DNA of 22,649 nt. Origin: Flavobacteriaceae bacterium. GTDB taxonomy: Bacteria > Bacteroidota > Bacteroidia > Flavobacteriales > Flavobacteriaceae. Of the stretch, positions 15,663-22,649 are shown piece by piece; positions within the stretch are counted from its first letter, which is position 1, and each line of letters opens with the position of its first letter. The position numbers and the translations under genes are program-made. A model generated the notes under the pieces. It was not told the DNA's origin, ran no database searches, and saw nothing but the letters and a program-made list of their open reading frames with translations. The DNA is taken from contig JAKISG010000032.1 in assembly GCA_021648755.1 (NCBI GenBank), positions 1-22,649 of the forward strand. The letters are read 5' to 3'.

Positions 15663-16451
15663 ATGATAACAGTAAACATCCTCATAAAAAACAACAATAG
15701 TGAATACAAAGACTTCATTGATGACGTCTATACCTATATCTATTTTTTACAAAGATCAGGACAAATTTTAGAACGAGAACAAATTATTTCTCAACACGAA
15801 AATACCGTAACCATTCCCGTAGTTTGTCCAGAAAAAGACGCTCTAAATCTTAAAAATTGCAATGAATATGCTTTAAAAGCATTCAAAAATATTGAAAAGC
15901 ACACAGATTCAAAAATTGAATTTATTAAAACAGGAATAGATCCAGATTACAAAAACTATAAAATACCAGAAAAGTCAAGTTTTTATATCTTACGAAATGG
16001 TTGGAGTTCACCTTTAATTTGTGGAGATACATACAATGCCATGCCTTTATATAAAATACCTTATACGGATAAAGATAAAAAAAGTTACGATAATATTAAC
16101 TTTTGGAACAATGATTACGAACGACTATCAGGACTTTGGTTAAATGGCGTATACGAAGAATTTGCTCAAGAAGAATTACAAAACATAACTTCTAAAATAA
16201 ATACGATAGGAAGAGAATTGTGCAAAAAAATAGAAAAGATTACTCAAATACCAACCTATTATTTTTTGTTTAATTATAGAGATTGGTCAAAAGAAGAAGA
16301 CTATCAAAGAAAATGTCCGATAACAAAAAAAGAATGGTTAATTAAAGATAAGACCTCAGAAGATTTTATAGCCTTTAAATGTGATGAAAGTAGATTGGTA
16401 TCAGAATTGTCAACAAATGTGGAGAATTATAAAATGAAAAGTGATAAATGA
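15663..16451 (+). CDS. DUF2310-like protein with a degenerate zinc ribbon
   Basis: The 262-residue soluble protein has no signal peptide. Its C-terminal part, CPITKKEWLI then FKCDESRLVSELS, resembles the zinc-ribbon end of DUF2310 proteins, where the pattern is CPxCGxxW ... FKCDxCRLVS. Here one Cys of each knuckle is missing, leaving C-P-I-T and C-D-E-S. The part before it, YERLSGLWLNGVYEEFAQEEL, fits the helical middle of that family. The function of DUF2310 is not known to me; the zinc ribbon has led to it being labelled a possible nucleic-acid-binding protein. The last six codons and stop (KMKSDK) lie in an (A/G)TGAAAA repeat, so the original C-terminus may have been replaced. It has no clear link to copper. 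Confidence 0.6.
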   Translation: MITVNILIKNNNSEYKDFIDDVYTYIYFLQRSGQILEREQIISQHENTVTIPVVCPEKDALNLKNCNEYALKAFKNIEKHTDSKIEFIKTGIDPDYKNYKIPEKSSFYILRNGWSSPLICGDTYNAMPLYKIPYTDKDKKSYDNINFWNNDYERLSGLWLNGVYEEFAQEELQNITSKINTIGRELCKKIEKITQIPTYYFLFNYRDWSKEEDYQRKCPITKKEWLIKDKTSEDFIAFKCDESRLVSELSTNVENYKMKSDK

Positions 16452-16501
16452 AAAGTGATAAATGATAAATGAAAAGTGAAAAGTGAAAAATTAAAAATAA
16501 G
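16431..16501 (+). repeat. Long (A/G)TGAAAA repeat at the end of the DUF2310-like gene
   Basis: A tandem run of ATGAAAA, GTGATAA, ATGAAAA, GTGATAA, ATGATAA, ATGAAAA, GTGAAAA, GTGAAAA and ATTAAAA units. It starts inside the coding region, supplies its stop codon, and fills most of the 88-bp gap before the next gene. Confidence 0.75.
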
Positions 16502-16539
16502 TATAATAAATAAGTATAATAATTAAAAACAGTAAACAA

Positions 16540-16935
16540 ATGAAAAAAACAATTTTAAGTATCGTAATTGCATTAGTAACTATTATTAGTACAAATGCAC
16601 AAAGTAAAGAAAGTAAAACGACTGATGTAACCTTTGGGGTTCGTGGCAACTGTGGTATGTGTAAAGCAACTATAGAAAAAGCAGTAAATGGTCTAGATGG
16701 TGTAGCAAAAGCAACTTGGAGCGGCGATAAAAAAGAAATAGACATTTCTTATGATGACAAAAAAGTAAACATTATGGAAATCCATACTGCAATAGCAAAT
16801 ACAGGCTATGATACCGATATGTCAACAGGAAATGATACTGCTTATGAAAATCTACCAGGATGTTGTCAATACGATAGAAAAATGAAAATGAGTTTAAAAG
16901 AAAAAAAAGAAGACCATAGTGGTCATAAACATTAA
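16540..16935 (+). CDS. Periplasmic HMA-domain metal-binding protein with His-rich tail
   Basis: The 131-residue protein has a signal peptide (1-20, ending TNAQ) and an HMA-like domain at about 28-95 whose binding loop reads G-N-C38-G-M-C41. The usual GMxCxxC methionine is replaced, but the CxxC pair is kept. A CC pair (C108-C109) and a tail DHSGHKH add more ligands. It is likely a periplasmic copper-binding or chaperone protein between CopA and the Cus pump; this is inferred from the domain and its neighbours. The leader before its ATG is almost identical to that of the multicopper oxidase gene. A strong hairpin follows the gene. Confidence 0.87.
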   Translation: MKKTILSIVIALVTIISTNAQSKESKTTDVTFGVRGNCGMCKATIEKAVNGLDGVAKATWSGDKKEIDISYDDKKVNIMEIHTAIANTGYDTDMSTGNDTAYENLPGCCQYDRKMKMSLKEKKEDHSGHKH

Positions 16936-16942
16936 TTAAATC

Positions 16943-16984
16943 GTCTGAATATGCTACAAAATATATTTTTTGTAGCATACAGAC
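16943..16984. terminator. Hairpin after the HMA protein gene, probable terminator
   Basis: ATGCTACAAAA (16951-16961) pairs with TTTTGTAGCAT (16968-16978), and an outer GTCT (16943) pairs with AGAC (16981). A/T-rich sequence borders the loop, but no T-run follows the stem on the plus strand. It lies between stop and start codons 77 bp apart and could terminate or stabilise the upstream mRNA. Confidence 0.5.
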
Positions 16985-17012
16985 CAAAACACTAACTAAA
17001 AATAATTAAAAG

Positions 17013-17636
17013 ATGAAAAAAGTAATTTACGTATTCGTAATTGCAACTCTAACATTAGGGTCTTGTAAAACCGAAAAAAAAGAAACAAATAAAGACGAAG
17101 TGCAAAAAAAAGAAATGCACAAAGAAACAGATAATCACGAAGGACATAATCACGGAAGCGATAATGCAAAAAAAGAAGATAGAAATGTAACAGGCACAAC
17201 TCAAAAAAATGGAGCAACAGCACAAATTATAGATTCCTACCTTCAAATTAAGAACGGATTAGTAGCAGATGATAATAAAGCAACCGCAAAAGGAGGAACC
17301 GCAATGGTAACTGCTTTTACTAAATTTGATATGACAAAACTCTCTGGAGATACACACAAAGAATATATGGAAATTTTGGAAAGCGCAAAAGAACACGCCA
17401 AACATATTGTAAAAAGTGATATTGCACACCAAAGAGAACATTTTGAAGTATTAAGTACAGATATTGACGATTTAATTACTTTGTTAGGAACAGATAAAAC
17501 CCTGTATCAAGACTTTTGTCCAATGGCAAATAATAACAAAGGAGCATATTGGCTGAGTGAAATAAAAGAAATTAAAAACCCATATTTTGGCGCAAAGATG
17601 CTTAAATGTGGTAGCGTTAAAAAACAAATAAATTAG
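17013..17636 (+). CDS. DUF3347 lipoprotein with His-rich linker
   Basis: The 207-residue protein starts with a lipoprotein signal (LTLGSC, C18), then a Lys/Glu-rich linker with HKETDNHEGHNHG and a DUF3347 domain (about 70-200): IIDSYLQIKNGLVADD, then CPMANNNKGAYWLSE, NPYFGAKMLKCG. The C-P-M and K-C-G elements with nearby His are the conserved part of this family, which is often found fused to CusB-type adaptors. The same domain begins at the C-terminus of the CusB-type protein at the right end of this window. Copper binding at the outer surface of the inner membrane, or on the outer membrane, is likely but is inferred. Confidence 0.88.
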   Translation: MKKVIYVFVIATLTLGSCKTEKKETNKDEVQKKEMHKETDNHEGHNHGSDNAKKEDRNVTGTTQKNGATAQIIDSYLQIKNGLVADDNKATAKGGTAMVTAFTKFDMTKLSGDTHKEYMEILESAKEHAKHIVKSDIAHQREHFEVLSTDIDDLITLLGTDKTLYQDFCPMANNNKGAYWLSEIKEIKNPYFGAKMLKCGSVKKQIN

Positions 17637-17659
17637 TTAGTAGTATATGTAGTGAGTAG

Positions 17660-17691
17660 TTTAGGGTTTTCTTTTTTAGATAAACCCTAAA
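17660..17691. terminator. Inverted repeat between the DUF3347 and haem-binding genes
   Basis: TTTAGGGTTT and AAACCCTAAA are perfect complements around a 12-base loop. No long T-run follows, so it may be a terminator or processing site between the two genes. Confidence 0.45.
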
Positions 17692-17697
17692 TACTTT

Positions 17698-17730
17698 AAA
17701 TAGTTTTTAAAACCATTAAGTCATTTTAAA
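17698..17730 (+). repeat. Possible strongly diverged REP-like palindrome
   Basis: AAATAGTTTTTAAAACCATT followed by AAGTCATTTTAAAG aligns loosely with the core and tail of the copies at 14847 and 15616 (GGTTTTTAAAACC ... GTC ... TAAA). The arms no longer pair over their full length, so membership is tentative. Confidence 0.3.
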
Positions 17731-17731
17731 G

Positions 17732-18193
17732 ATGAAGTTAAAAAAGATAGTAAAACTAATAATTGTAACATTTTTAATATTATTTATAGGTATTCAATGT
17801 ATACCAACAAATAGAAATCAAAGTAATGAGGTTTTGTCAAGCGATTTTATAAAAACGTTTAGCGTTCCAAAAAATTTAGCCACAAAACTAAAAACTTCTT
17901 GTTATGACTGTCATAGTAACAATACCTATTATCCGTGGTATAATAAAATACAACCAATTTCTTGGTTTTTAGAAAACCATATAAATGAAGCAAAAGAAGA
18001 ATTAAATTTGGCTACATTTGGAGATTACTCTAACAGAAGACAAAAAAGCAAATTAAAATCAATTATATCTCAAATTAGAGAGGATAAAATGCCCTTAAAA
18101 TCATATACCATAATGCATAGTAACGCAATATTTTCATCAGAAGAAAAAGAAGAATTACTAAATTGGCTCAATGAATTAAGAGATGGATTATAA
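17732..18193 (+). CDS. Haem-binding domain (Haem_bd) membrane-anchored protein
   Basis: The 153-residue protein has one N-terminal hydrophobic segment (about 6-23) and a single cytochrome c-like motif, C57-Y-D-C60-H61, in SCYDCHSNNTYYPWY. The stretch NKIQPISWFLENHINEAKEELN and the C-terminal EEKEELLNWL are typical of the Haem_bd family of Bacteroidota. It would be held in the inner membrane with a periplasmic c-type haem. C23 does not sit in a good lipobox (GIQC). The position beside the multicopper oxidase suggests a redox role in copper handling, but the partner is unknown. Confidence 0.85.
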   Translation: MKLKKIVKLIIVTFLILFIGIQCIPTNRNQSNEVLSSDFIKTFSVPKNLATKLKTSCYDCHSNNTYYPWYNKIQPISWFLENHINEAKEELNLATFGDYSNRRQKSKLKSIISQIREDKMPLKSYTIMHSNAIFSSEEKEELLNWLNELRDGL

Positions 18194-18227
18194 TTAGAAA
18201 TAGTAGAATAATTAAAAACAGTAACAA

Positions 18228-19925
18228 ATGAAAAATAAAATTTTAATTATAATTAGTGTAATAATTACTCAAATAATAATTGCTCAAAATCCGTTATTAA
18301 TTCCTAACACCTTAGAAGGAACAAACATTAATTTAACATTACAAAACGGAACCCACCAGTTTTATAGTGGTATAAATACAACTACAATGGGAGCAAATGG
18401 TAATATACTTGGTCCAACACTTATTCTAAATCAAGGAGACTTTGTGAATTTTTATGTTGATAATCAGTTGGGAGAAGCCACAACAATACATTGGCACGGA
18501 ATGCATGTTTCTCCAGAAAATGATGGAGGACCACATACTGTAATTGACCCAAACACTATTTGGAATCCAAGTTTTACAATTTTAGATAAAGCAGCAACTT
18601 ATTGGTATCACCCACATCTACATGAGCAAACAACAGCGCATGTTGCAAAAGGAATAGCAGGACTTATAATTGTTAGAGATAGTGAAGAAGCGGTTTTAAA
18701 TTTACCAAGAACTTATGGCGTTGATGATTTTCCATTAGTTGTACAAACTAAAGATTTTGATACGAGTAACCAAATAATTACTAATTCCAATTCTGATGAT
18801 ATCATAATGGTAAATGCAACAATAGACGCAGCATTAACAGTTCCAGAACAGGTAGTAAGGTTTAGATTATTAAACGGATCTACAATGCGTACATTTAATT
18901 TTGGCTTAAGTGGTAGCCAAATTTTTTACCAAATAGCATCCGATGGAGGTTTGTTGTCAAACAATATTCCTTTAACACGATTACAATTAAGTCCAGGAGA
19001 ACGCGCAGAAATTTTAGTTGATTTTGCAGGAATGAGTGGGCAGACAGTTTTCCTAATGAGTTATGCATCAGAATTTTCAAACGGCATATATGGAGCAACA
19101 AATCCAGGAATGGGAGCAGGAATGACATTAAATGGTTACAATCCTAATTCATTAAATGGTACTAATTTTAATATAATGCAGTTTAATGTTGGTGTGCCAA
19201 CTACAAGCCCTATAACAACAATAGAAAGTCCATTAGTTACAGTTACGCCAATACCTGAATCAAATGCAAATGTTACAAGAAGTATTGTGATGAGCCCTGT
19301 GACTGCTGGTGCAAATCAACTTAACGGAAATTTCTACCTTAACAATACACTATTTGATATGAATGTTATCAATGAAACGGTACAATTAGACGATACAGAA
19401 ATATGGACACTTACAAATAACTCTGCAATTGCTCATCCATTTCATATACACGATGTGCAGTTTTATATATTAGATAGAGACGGAAATCTTCCTCCTCTTA
19501 ATGAGCAAGGACGAAAAGATGTTGTTTATGTTAAACCACAAGAAACAGTTCGGTTTATTACAAAATTTGAAACTTTTTCCTCAGTAGTTCCTTATATGTA
19601 CCATTGTCATATGCTAATGCATGAAGATGGAGGAATGATGGGGCAATTTGTAGTTGAATCTCCTTTGTCTGTTGAAAATAATGAATTTTCAAATCAATTA
19701 ATAATATATCCTAACCCAACAAAAGATAATATAAATATTTTAATTGAAGGAAATTTAAGTTCTGATACAATAAAAATAGTTGATCAATTAGGAAGACTAA
19801 TTATAAGTGAAAAAATTTCTGTTTCAGAAAATAATATACAGATAGAAACACTTCCGAAAGGATTGTATTTTTTGAAAGCCACCATTAATAATAAGCGTAT
19901 AACAAAAAAAATCATTATAGAATAA
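18228..19925 (+). CDS. Secreted multicopper oxidase with T9SS sorting domain
   Basis: The 565-residue protein has a signal peptide (to about residue 19) and three cupredoxin domains with all four copper motifs: HWHGMH (88-93), HPHLH (128-132), HPFHIH (403-408) and HCHMLMHEDGGM (459-470). These supply type 1 (H403, C460, H465, M470) and trinuclear ligands. In copper operons such laccase-like enzymes oxidise Cu(I) to the less toxic Cu(II) using oxygen. There is no long Met-rich insert of the CueO type, though M-rich short stretches occur (NPGMGAGM; GGMMG). Residues about 482-565 (YPNPTKDNINI, GRLI, LPKGLYFLKA, KKIIIE) form a type-A T9SS C-terminal sorting domain, so the enzyme is exported across the outer membrane. 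It is followed by the NTF2-like lipoprotein after 18 bp. Confidence 0.95.
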   Translation: MKNKILIIISVIITQIIIAQNPLLIPNTLEGTNINLTLQNGTHQFYSGINTTTMGANGNILGPTLILNQGDFVNFYVDNQLGEATTIHWHGMHVSPENDGGPHTVIDPNTIWNPSFTILDKAATYWYHPHLHEQTTAHVAKGIAGLIIVRDSEEAVLNLPRTYGVDDFPLVVQTKDFDTSNQIITNSNSDDIIMVNATIDAALTVPEQVVRFRLLNGSTMRTFNFGLSGSQIFYQIASDGGLLSNNIPLTRLQLSPGERAEILVDFAGMSGQTVFLMSYASEFSNGIYGATNPGMGAGMTLNGYNPNSLNGTNFNIMQFNVGVPTTSPITTIESPLVTVTPIPESNANVTRSIVMSPVTAGANQLNGNFYLNNTLFDMNVINETVQLDDTEIWTLTNNSAIAHPFHIHDVQFYILDRDGNLPPLNEQGRKDVVYVKPQETVRFITKFETFSSVVPYMYHCHMLMHEDGGMMGQFVVESPLSVENNEFSNQLIIYPNPTKDNINILIEGNLSSDTIKIVDQLGRLIISEKISVSENNIQIETLPKGLYFLKATINNKRITKKIIIE

Positions 19926-19943
19926 TTTAAAATCAATAAAAAA

Positions 19944-20474
19944 ATGTATTTAAAATCAATTGTATTTTTAGTAACAGTAATTCTAACCTTTGCAAGTTGT
20001 AAAGAGCAAACAAGTAACGTTGAAGATAAGTTAGAAGTAGAAGAAGTTAATATTTCAGTAGAAAAAGAAGCCGTAGCAAAAGTAATGAAAAATTACAAAG
20101 ATGCCATTCAAAACTTAACAACAAAAGGCACAATGGAACTTTTCACCAAAGAAGCAACCGTTTTTGAATCTGGAGGAAGCGAAGGAACGTATGCAAATTA
20201 TGTAGCGCATCATTTAGGACCAGAATTAGGTCACTTTAATAGTTTTATATTTTCAGATTATAAAATTGATGTTGTGATAGATATGCCTTTCGCTTTTACA
20301 ACCGAAACGTATAATTACGCCATAGATATCAAAGAAAATAAAGAAAAAGGTTGGGAAGCAAGAGTGATAAAAAAGAAAGGCGTAGCAACATCAAACTTAA
20401 AAAAAATAGATGAAAAATGGATGATTACAAAAACACATTCGTCATCAAGAGCAATTAGAAAAGCATCACATTAA
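19944..20474 (+). CDS. NTF2/SnoaL-like lipoprotein
   Basis: The 176-residue protein has a lipoprotein signal (TFASC, C19), an acidic linker and then an NTF2-like fold at about 45-165: AVAKVMKNYKDAIQNL, MELFTKEATVFESGG, and alternating strands to DEKWMITKTHSSSRA. Related small proteins (DUF4440/SnoaL-like) turn up in Bacteroidota copper clusters. The conserved His/Ser end (THSSSR) and HHLGPELGH segment might bind metal or small molecules, but no function is established. It is 18 bp after the multicopper oxidase and 3 bp before the PepSY gene, so the three look co-transcribed. Confidence 0.78.
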   Translation: MYLKSIVFLVTVILTFASCKEQTSNVEDKLEVEEVNISVEKEAVAKVMKNYKDAIQNLTTKGTMELFTKEATVFESGGSEGTYANYVAHHLGPELGHFNSFIFSDYKIDVVIDMPFAFTTETYNYAIDIKENKEKGWEARVIKKKGVATSNLKKIDEKWMITKTHSSSRAIRKASH

Positions 20475-20477
20475 ATT

Positions 20478-21203
20478 ATGGTAAATAGAAAAACAGCACA
20501 AAAAATAAGAAAAACACATCGATATTTAGGGGTGTTCTTAGGGCTACAATTTCTTTTATGGACCATAAGCGGTTTGTATTTTAGTTGGACAAATATTGAG
20601 GATATTCACGGGGATCATTTTAAAAGAAAAAAAGCACAAGTCACGGCATTTGATAACCTAATAAGTCCTTCCACTTTAAGTAAAAAAATGGAATCCATAA
20701 GCATTAGAGAAATCAATAAACAACCTTATTATTTAATAAATAACAAACAATTATTTAATGCAAAAACGGGTCTAATTAAAAACGGAATTAACAAAGAAGA
20801 AGCCTTAAGTGTTGCAAAAAGATATATTAAAGATGAAATGCAAGTAAAAGATATACAACTCATAAAAAAAGTTGGTAAACATCACGAATATAGAAAAAAA
20901 TTATTACCTGCCTATGTGATTTCTTATCATGGAAATGATCAATTAAAAGCCTATATTTCTCAAAAAGATGGACGCTTTCAAACCGTTAGACATCAAAGTT
21001 GGCGTTGGTTCGATTTTCTATGGATGACACATACAATGGATTACAACACAAGAGATAATTTTAATACCACTTTATTAAGAGCATTCTCTATATTAGGATT
21101 AGTAACCGTTTTAAGTGGCTTTTTATTATGGTTTACAACATCACCAAACATTAGAAAGTTAGTAAAAAAAATGAAAAGTGAAAAAATTAAAGTGAAGATA
21201 TAA
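20478..21203 (+). CDS. PepSY-domain membrane protein
   Basis: The 241-residue protein has an N-terminal helix with the PepSY-TM pattern RKTHRYLGVFLGLQFLLWTI followed by SGLYFSW, a periplasmic PepSY-like part (about 70-165, EEALSVAKRYIKDEMQVKDI), and a second helix at about 200-222 preceded by WMTHTMDYNTRD. The His residues in the helices are typical of this family, some of whose larger members act as membrane haem-dependent reductases. The role here is unknown; a redox or metal-uptake accessory function fits the neighbours. The last residues (KKMKSEKIKVKI) and the stop are encoded by an (A/G)TGAAAA repeat. The CusB-type gene starts 29 bp downstream. Confidence 0.85.
   Translation: MVNRKTAQKIRKTHRYLGVFLGLQFLLWTISGLYFSWTNIEDIHGDHFKRKKAQVTAFDNLISPSTLSKKMESISIREINKQPYYLINNKQLFNAKTGLIKNGINKEEALSVAKRYIKDEMQVKDIQLIKKVGKHHEYRKKLLPAYVISYHGNDQLKAYISQKDGRFQTVRHQSWRWFDFLWMTHTMDYNTRDNFNTTLLRAFSILGLVTVLSGFLLWFTTSPNIRKLVKKMKSEKIKVKI
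21163..21203 (+). repeat. (A/G)TGAAAA repeat forming the end of the PepSY gene
   Basis: Units ATGAAAA, GTGAAAAA, ATTAAA and GTGAAGA give the C-terminal KMKSEKIKVKI and then the stop codon. The peptide and DNA resemble the copies in cusA and the CusB-type gene. Confidence 0.65.
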
Positions 21204-21232
21204 GTTAATCTGTGAGAAAAAATAATAATAAA

Positions 21233-22649
21233 ATGAAGAAAAAACAAATAGTAATAGCACTAGTAATTCTTGTATTAGGAATGCTAATAGGAAAATTTGC
21301 ATTAGGAAACTCATCAGCAACGAAAGTAGAAGAACACGTCAGTGAAACGAAAAAAGTACGCTGGACTTGCTCCATGCATCCAGAAATAGATTTACCAGAA
21401 TTTGGTCCTTGTCCAAAATGCGGAATGGATTTAATTCCAAAAGAAGATAATTCAGAAGGTTTATCAAGTAGTGAGTTTAAAATGAGCGAAAACGCAATGG
21501 CTTTAGCCAATATAGAAACACTAGAAATAGGCGTTAAAAATGATACTAAAAATGAGAAAGATACTAACGAAAATTTACTAAGCTTATCAGGTAAAATAAT
21601 GGCAAATGAAAAAGCAACATCTGTACAAACTGCACATTTTGGAGGTAGAATAGAAAAACTAAAATACCGTAGTATTGGCGAATATATTAAAAAAGGAAGT
21701 TTAATAGCAACTGTTTATTCACCTGAATTAGTAACAGCACAAAACGAATTTGTAGAAGCATTGAGCATTAAAAATGCCCAACCAGAACTGTATAAGGCAG
21801 TACGTAATAAATTAAAAAACTGGAAAATTTCAGAAAACCAAATACAGCAAATAGAACAGACCAAAAAAGCAATTACTAATTTTAATATGTACGCTAACGT
21901 TTCTGGCTATATAGACGAGGTATTAGTGCAAGAAGGGAATCACCTAAAAGAAGGTTCCCCACTTTTTAGAGTATCTAATTTAGGAACTGTTTGGGCAATG
22001 TTTGACGTATATGAACAAGATATTAAAAATATAAAAATAGGACAACAAATTACCATAAAATCTAACGCTTACCCTAACGAAGAAATTAAAGCCAGTATTA
22101 ATTATATAGACCCAAATTTAGATGTTAATACAAGAACAGTACAAATTAGGACAACATTAAAAAATTCAGGAACGAAACTAAAACCAGGTATGTTGCTGGT
22201 TGCTAAAGTGTTAGTTAAAAACAAAAATTTAAGCGGTAAAACAAATATTATTTCCGTACCAAAAACGGCTATAATGTGGACAGGTAAGCGCTCTATTGTT
22301 TATGTAAAAACAAGTAAAGATGAACCAATTTTTGAATTGAGAGAAGTTACCTTAGGAAACCCGCTTGGTAATAATTATCAAGTATTGTCAGGGTTAGAAA
22401 ATGGCGAAGAAATTGTCATAAATGGAACATTTACTGTAGATGCAACAGCACAATTACAAGGAAAAAGTTCAATGATGAATCAGAAAATGAAAAATGAAAA
22501 ATTAAAAGTGAAAAATGTAGAGCGTATTGTAGTCAATCCTAAATTTAAAAAACAATTGCATGTTGTCTTTCAAGACTATATTGCTATTAAAGATGCATTT
22601 GTTTTAACTGATGCAAAACAAGTTAATGAAAAAGCGGCGCAAACTTTAA
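21233..22649 (+). CDS. cusB: CusB-type RND periplasmic adaptor, 3' end cut by the window
   Basis: The frame opens at ATG 21233 and stays open to the last base, giving 472 codons of an incomplete gene. Order: a membrane anchor (about 5-25), a heavy-metal-binding module (44-70, W-T-C46-S-M-H ... C60-P-K-C63-G-M-D-L), then the adaptor body with FGGRIEKL lipoyl-like halves, VSGYIDEVLVQEG, LGTVWAMFDVYEQD and the beta-barrel VPKTAIMWTGKRSIVYVK, followed by GLENGEEIVINGTF. This is the membrane-fusion partner linking CusA to the outer-membrane channel. From about 430 a DUF3347-like domain starts (FQDYIAIKDAFVLTD). Residues 418-428 (KMKNEKLKVKN) are encoded by an (A/G)TGAAAA repeat at the join. It lies 11 kb from cusA, with the copper-handling genes between. 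Confidence 0.9.
   Translation, partial: MKKKQIVIALVILVLGMLIGKFALGNSSATKVEEHVSETKKVRWTCSMHPEIDLPEFGPCPKCGMDLIPKEDNSEGLSSSEFKMSENAMALANIETLEIGVKNDTKNEKDTNENLLSLSGKIMANEKATSVQTAHFGGRIEKLKYRSIGEYIKKGSLIATVYSPELVTAQNEFVEALSIKNAQPELYKAVRNKLKNWKISENQIQQIEQTKKAITNFNMYANVSGYIDEVLVQEGNHLKEGSPLFRVSNLGTVWAMFDVYEQDIKNIKIGQQITIKSNAYPNEEIKASINYIDPNLDVNTRTVQIRTTLKNSGTKLKPGMLLVAKVLVKNKNLSGKTNIISVPKTAIMWTGKRSIVYVKTSKDEPIFELREVTLGNPLGNNYQVLSGLENGEEIVINGTFTVDATAQLQGKSSMMNQKMKNEKLKVKNVERIVVNPKFKKQLHVVFQDYIAIKDAFVLTDAKQVNEKAAQTL
22484..22519 (+). repeat. In-frame (A/G)TGAAAA repeat inside cusB
   Basis: AAAATGAAAAATGAAAAATT followed by AAAAGTGAAAAATGTA; read as KMKNEKLKVKN between the adaptor body and the DUF3347-like domain. 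It is nearly identical to the repeat in cusA at 8777-8814. Confidence 0.75.

Noticed and set aside
16431..16501. CRISPR array
   Set aside because: Units are only about 7 bp, directly tandem, with no spacers and no cas genes nearby.
17055..17441. Phe/Cys-rich minus-strand ORFs opposite the DUF3347 gene
   Set aside because: Their composition simply mirrors Lys/Glu-rich coding on the plus strand.
21205..21510. 101-codon minus-strand ORF opposite the cusB start
   Set aside because: It mirrors the CusB signal anchor and metal-binding module, which are clearly coding on the plus strand.

Overview
The window is about 22.6 kb of very AT-rich DNA. Outer-membrane beta-barrel remnants, a type IX secretion (T9SS) sorting tail, a BT_3928-type gene, a HYC_CC_PP protein, TAnnTTTG promoter boxes and the lack of Shine-Dalgarno sequences all point to Bacteroidota, most likely a marine or aquatic member of the Flavobacteriaceae. 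No species can be named from the sequence alone.

Layout. (1) 1-1959: the 3' part of a TonB-dependent-receptor-like beta-barrel gene, cut by the window start, converging on crcB. (2) 1962-4612, minus strand: fluoride exporter crcB, a BT_3928/DoxX-type membrane protein with an apparent C-terminal DUF6624 domain, and a tandem DUF1599 protein. The last two are 3 bp apart. (3) 4778-5729, plus strand: a 40-codon remnant of a LOG-family gene ending 1 bp before folP. (4) 5903 to the right edge, all plus strand: a copper/silver homeostasis island of about 17 kb. It holds a HYC_CC_PP protein, a CusA-type RND pump, a TolC-like channel, an HMA-AraC fusion regulator, a CopA P1B-ATPase, a RAYT transposase with palindromes, a DUF2310 protein, a secreted HMA protein, a DUF3347 lipoprotein, a haem-binding-domain protein, a T9SS-exported multicopper oxidase, an NTF2-like lipoprotein, a PepSY membrane protein and a CusB-type adaptor cut by the window end.

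How the genes fit together (inference from families). CopA would move Cu(I) from cytoplasm to periplasm. The periplasmic HMA and DUF3347 proteins would bind it. CusB, CusA and the TolC-like channel would expel it through the outer membrane, and the secreted multicopper oxidase would oxidise Cu(I) outside. The HMA-AraC protein is the likely metal-responsive regulator.

The most unusual feature is repeat biology layered on this island. Two dispersed repeat families enter coding sequence in frame. The first is a REP-like palindrome (core ACCTAACAGGTTTT / AAAACCTGTTAGGT) that flanks the RAYT gene and also encodes an 11-residue linker in CopA. The second is an (A/G)TGAAAA-unit repeat. It encodes KNEKLKMKN in CusA, KNEKLKVKN in CusB, the C-termini of the DUF2310 and PepSY proteins and, read on the opposite strand, the hydrophobic core of the TolC-like protein's signal peptide.
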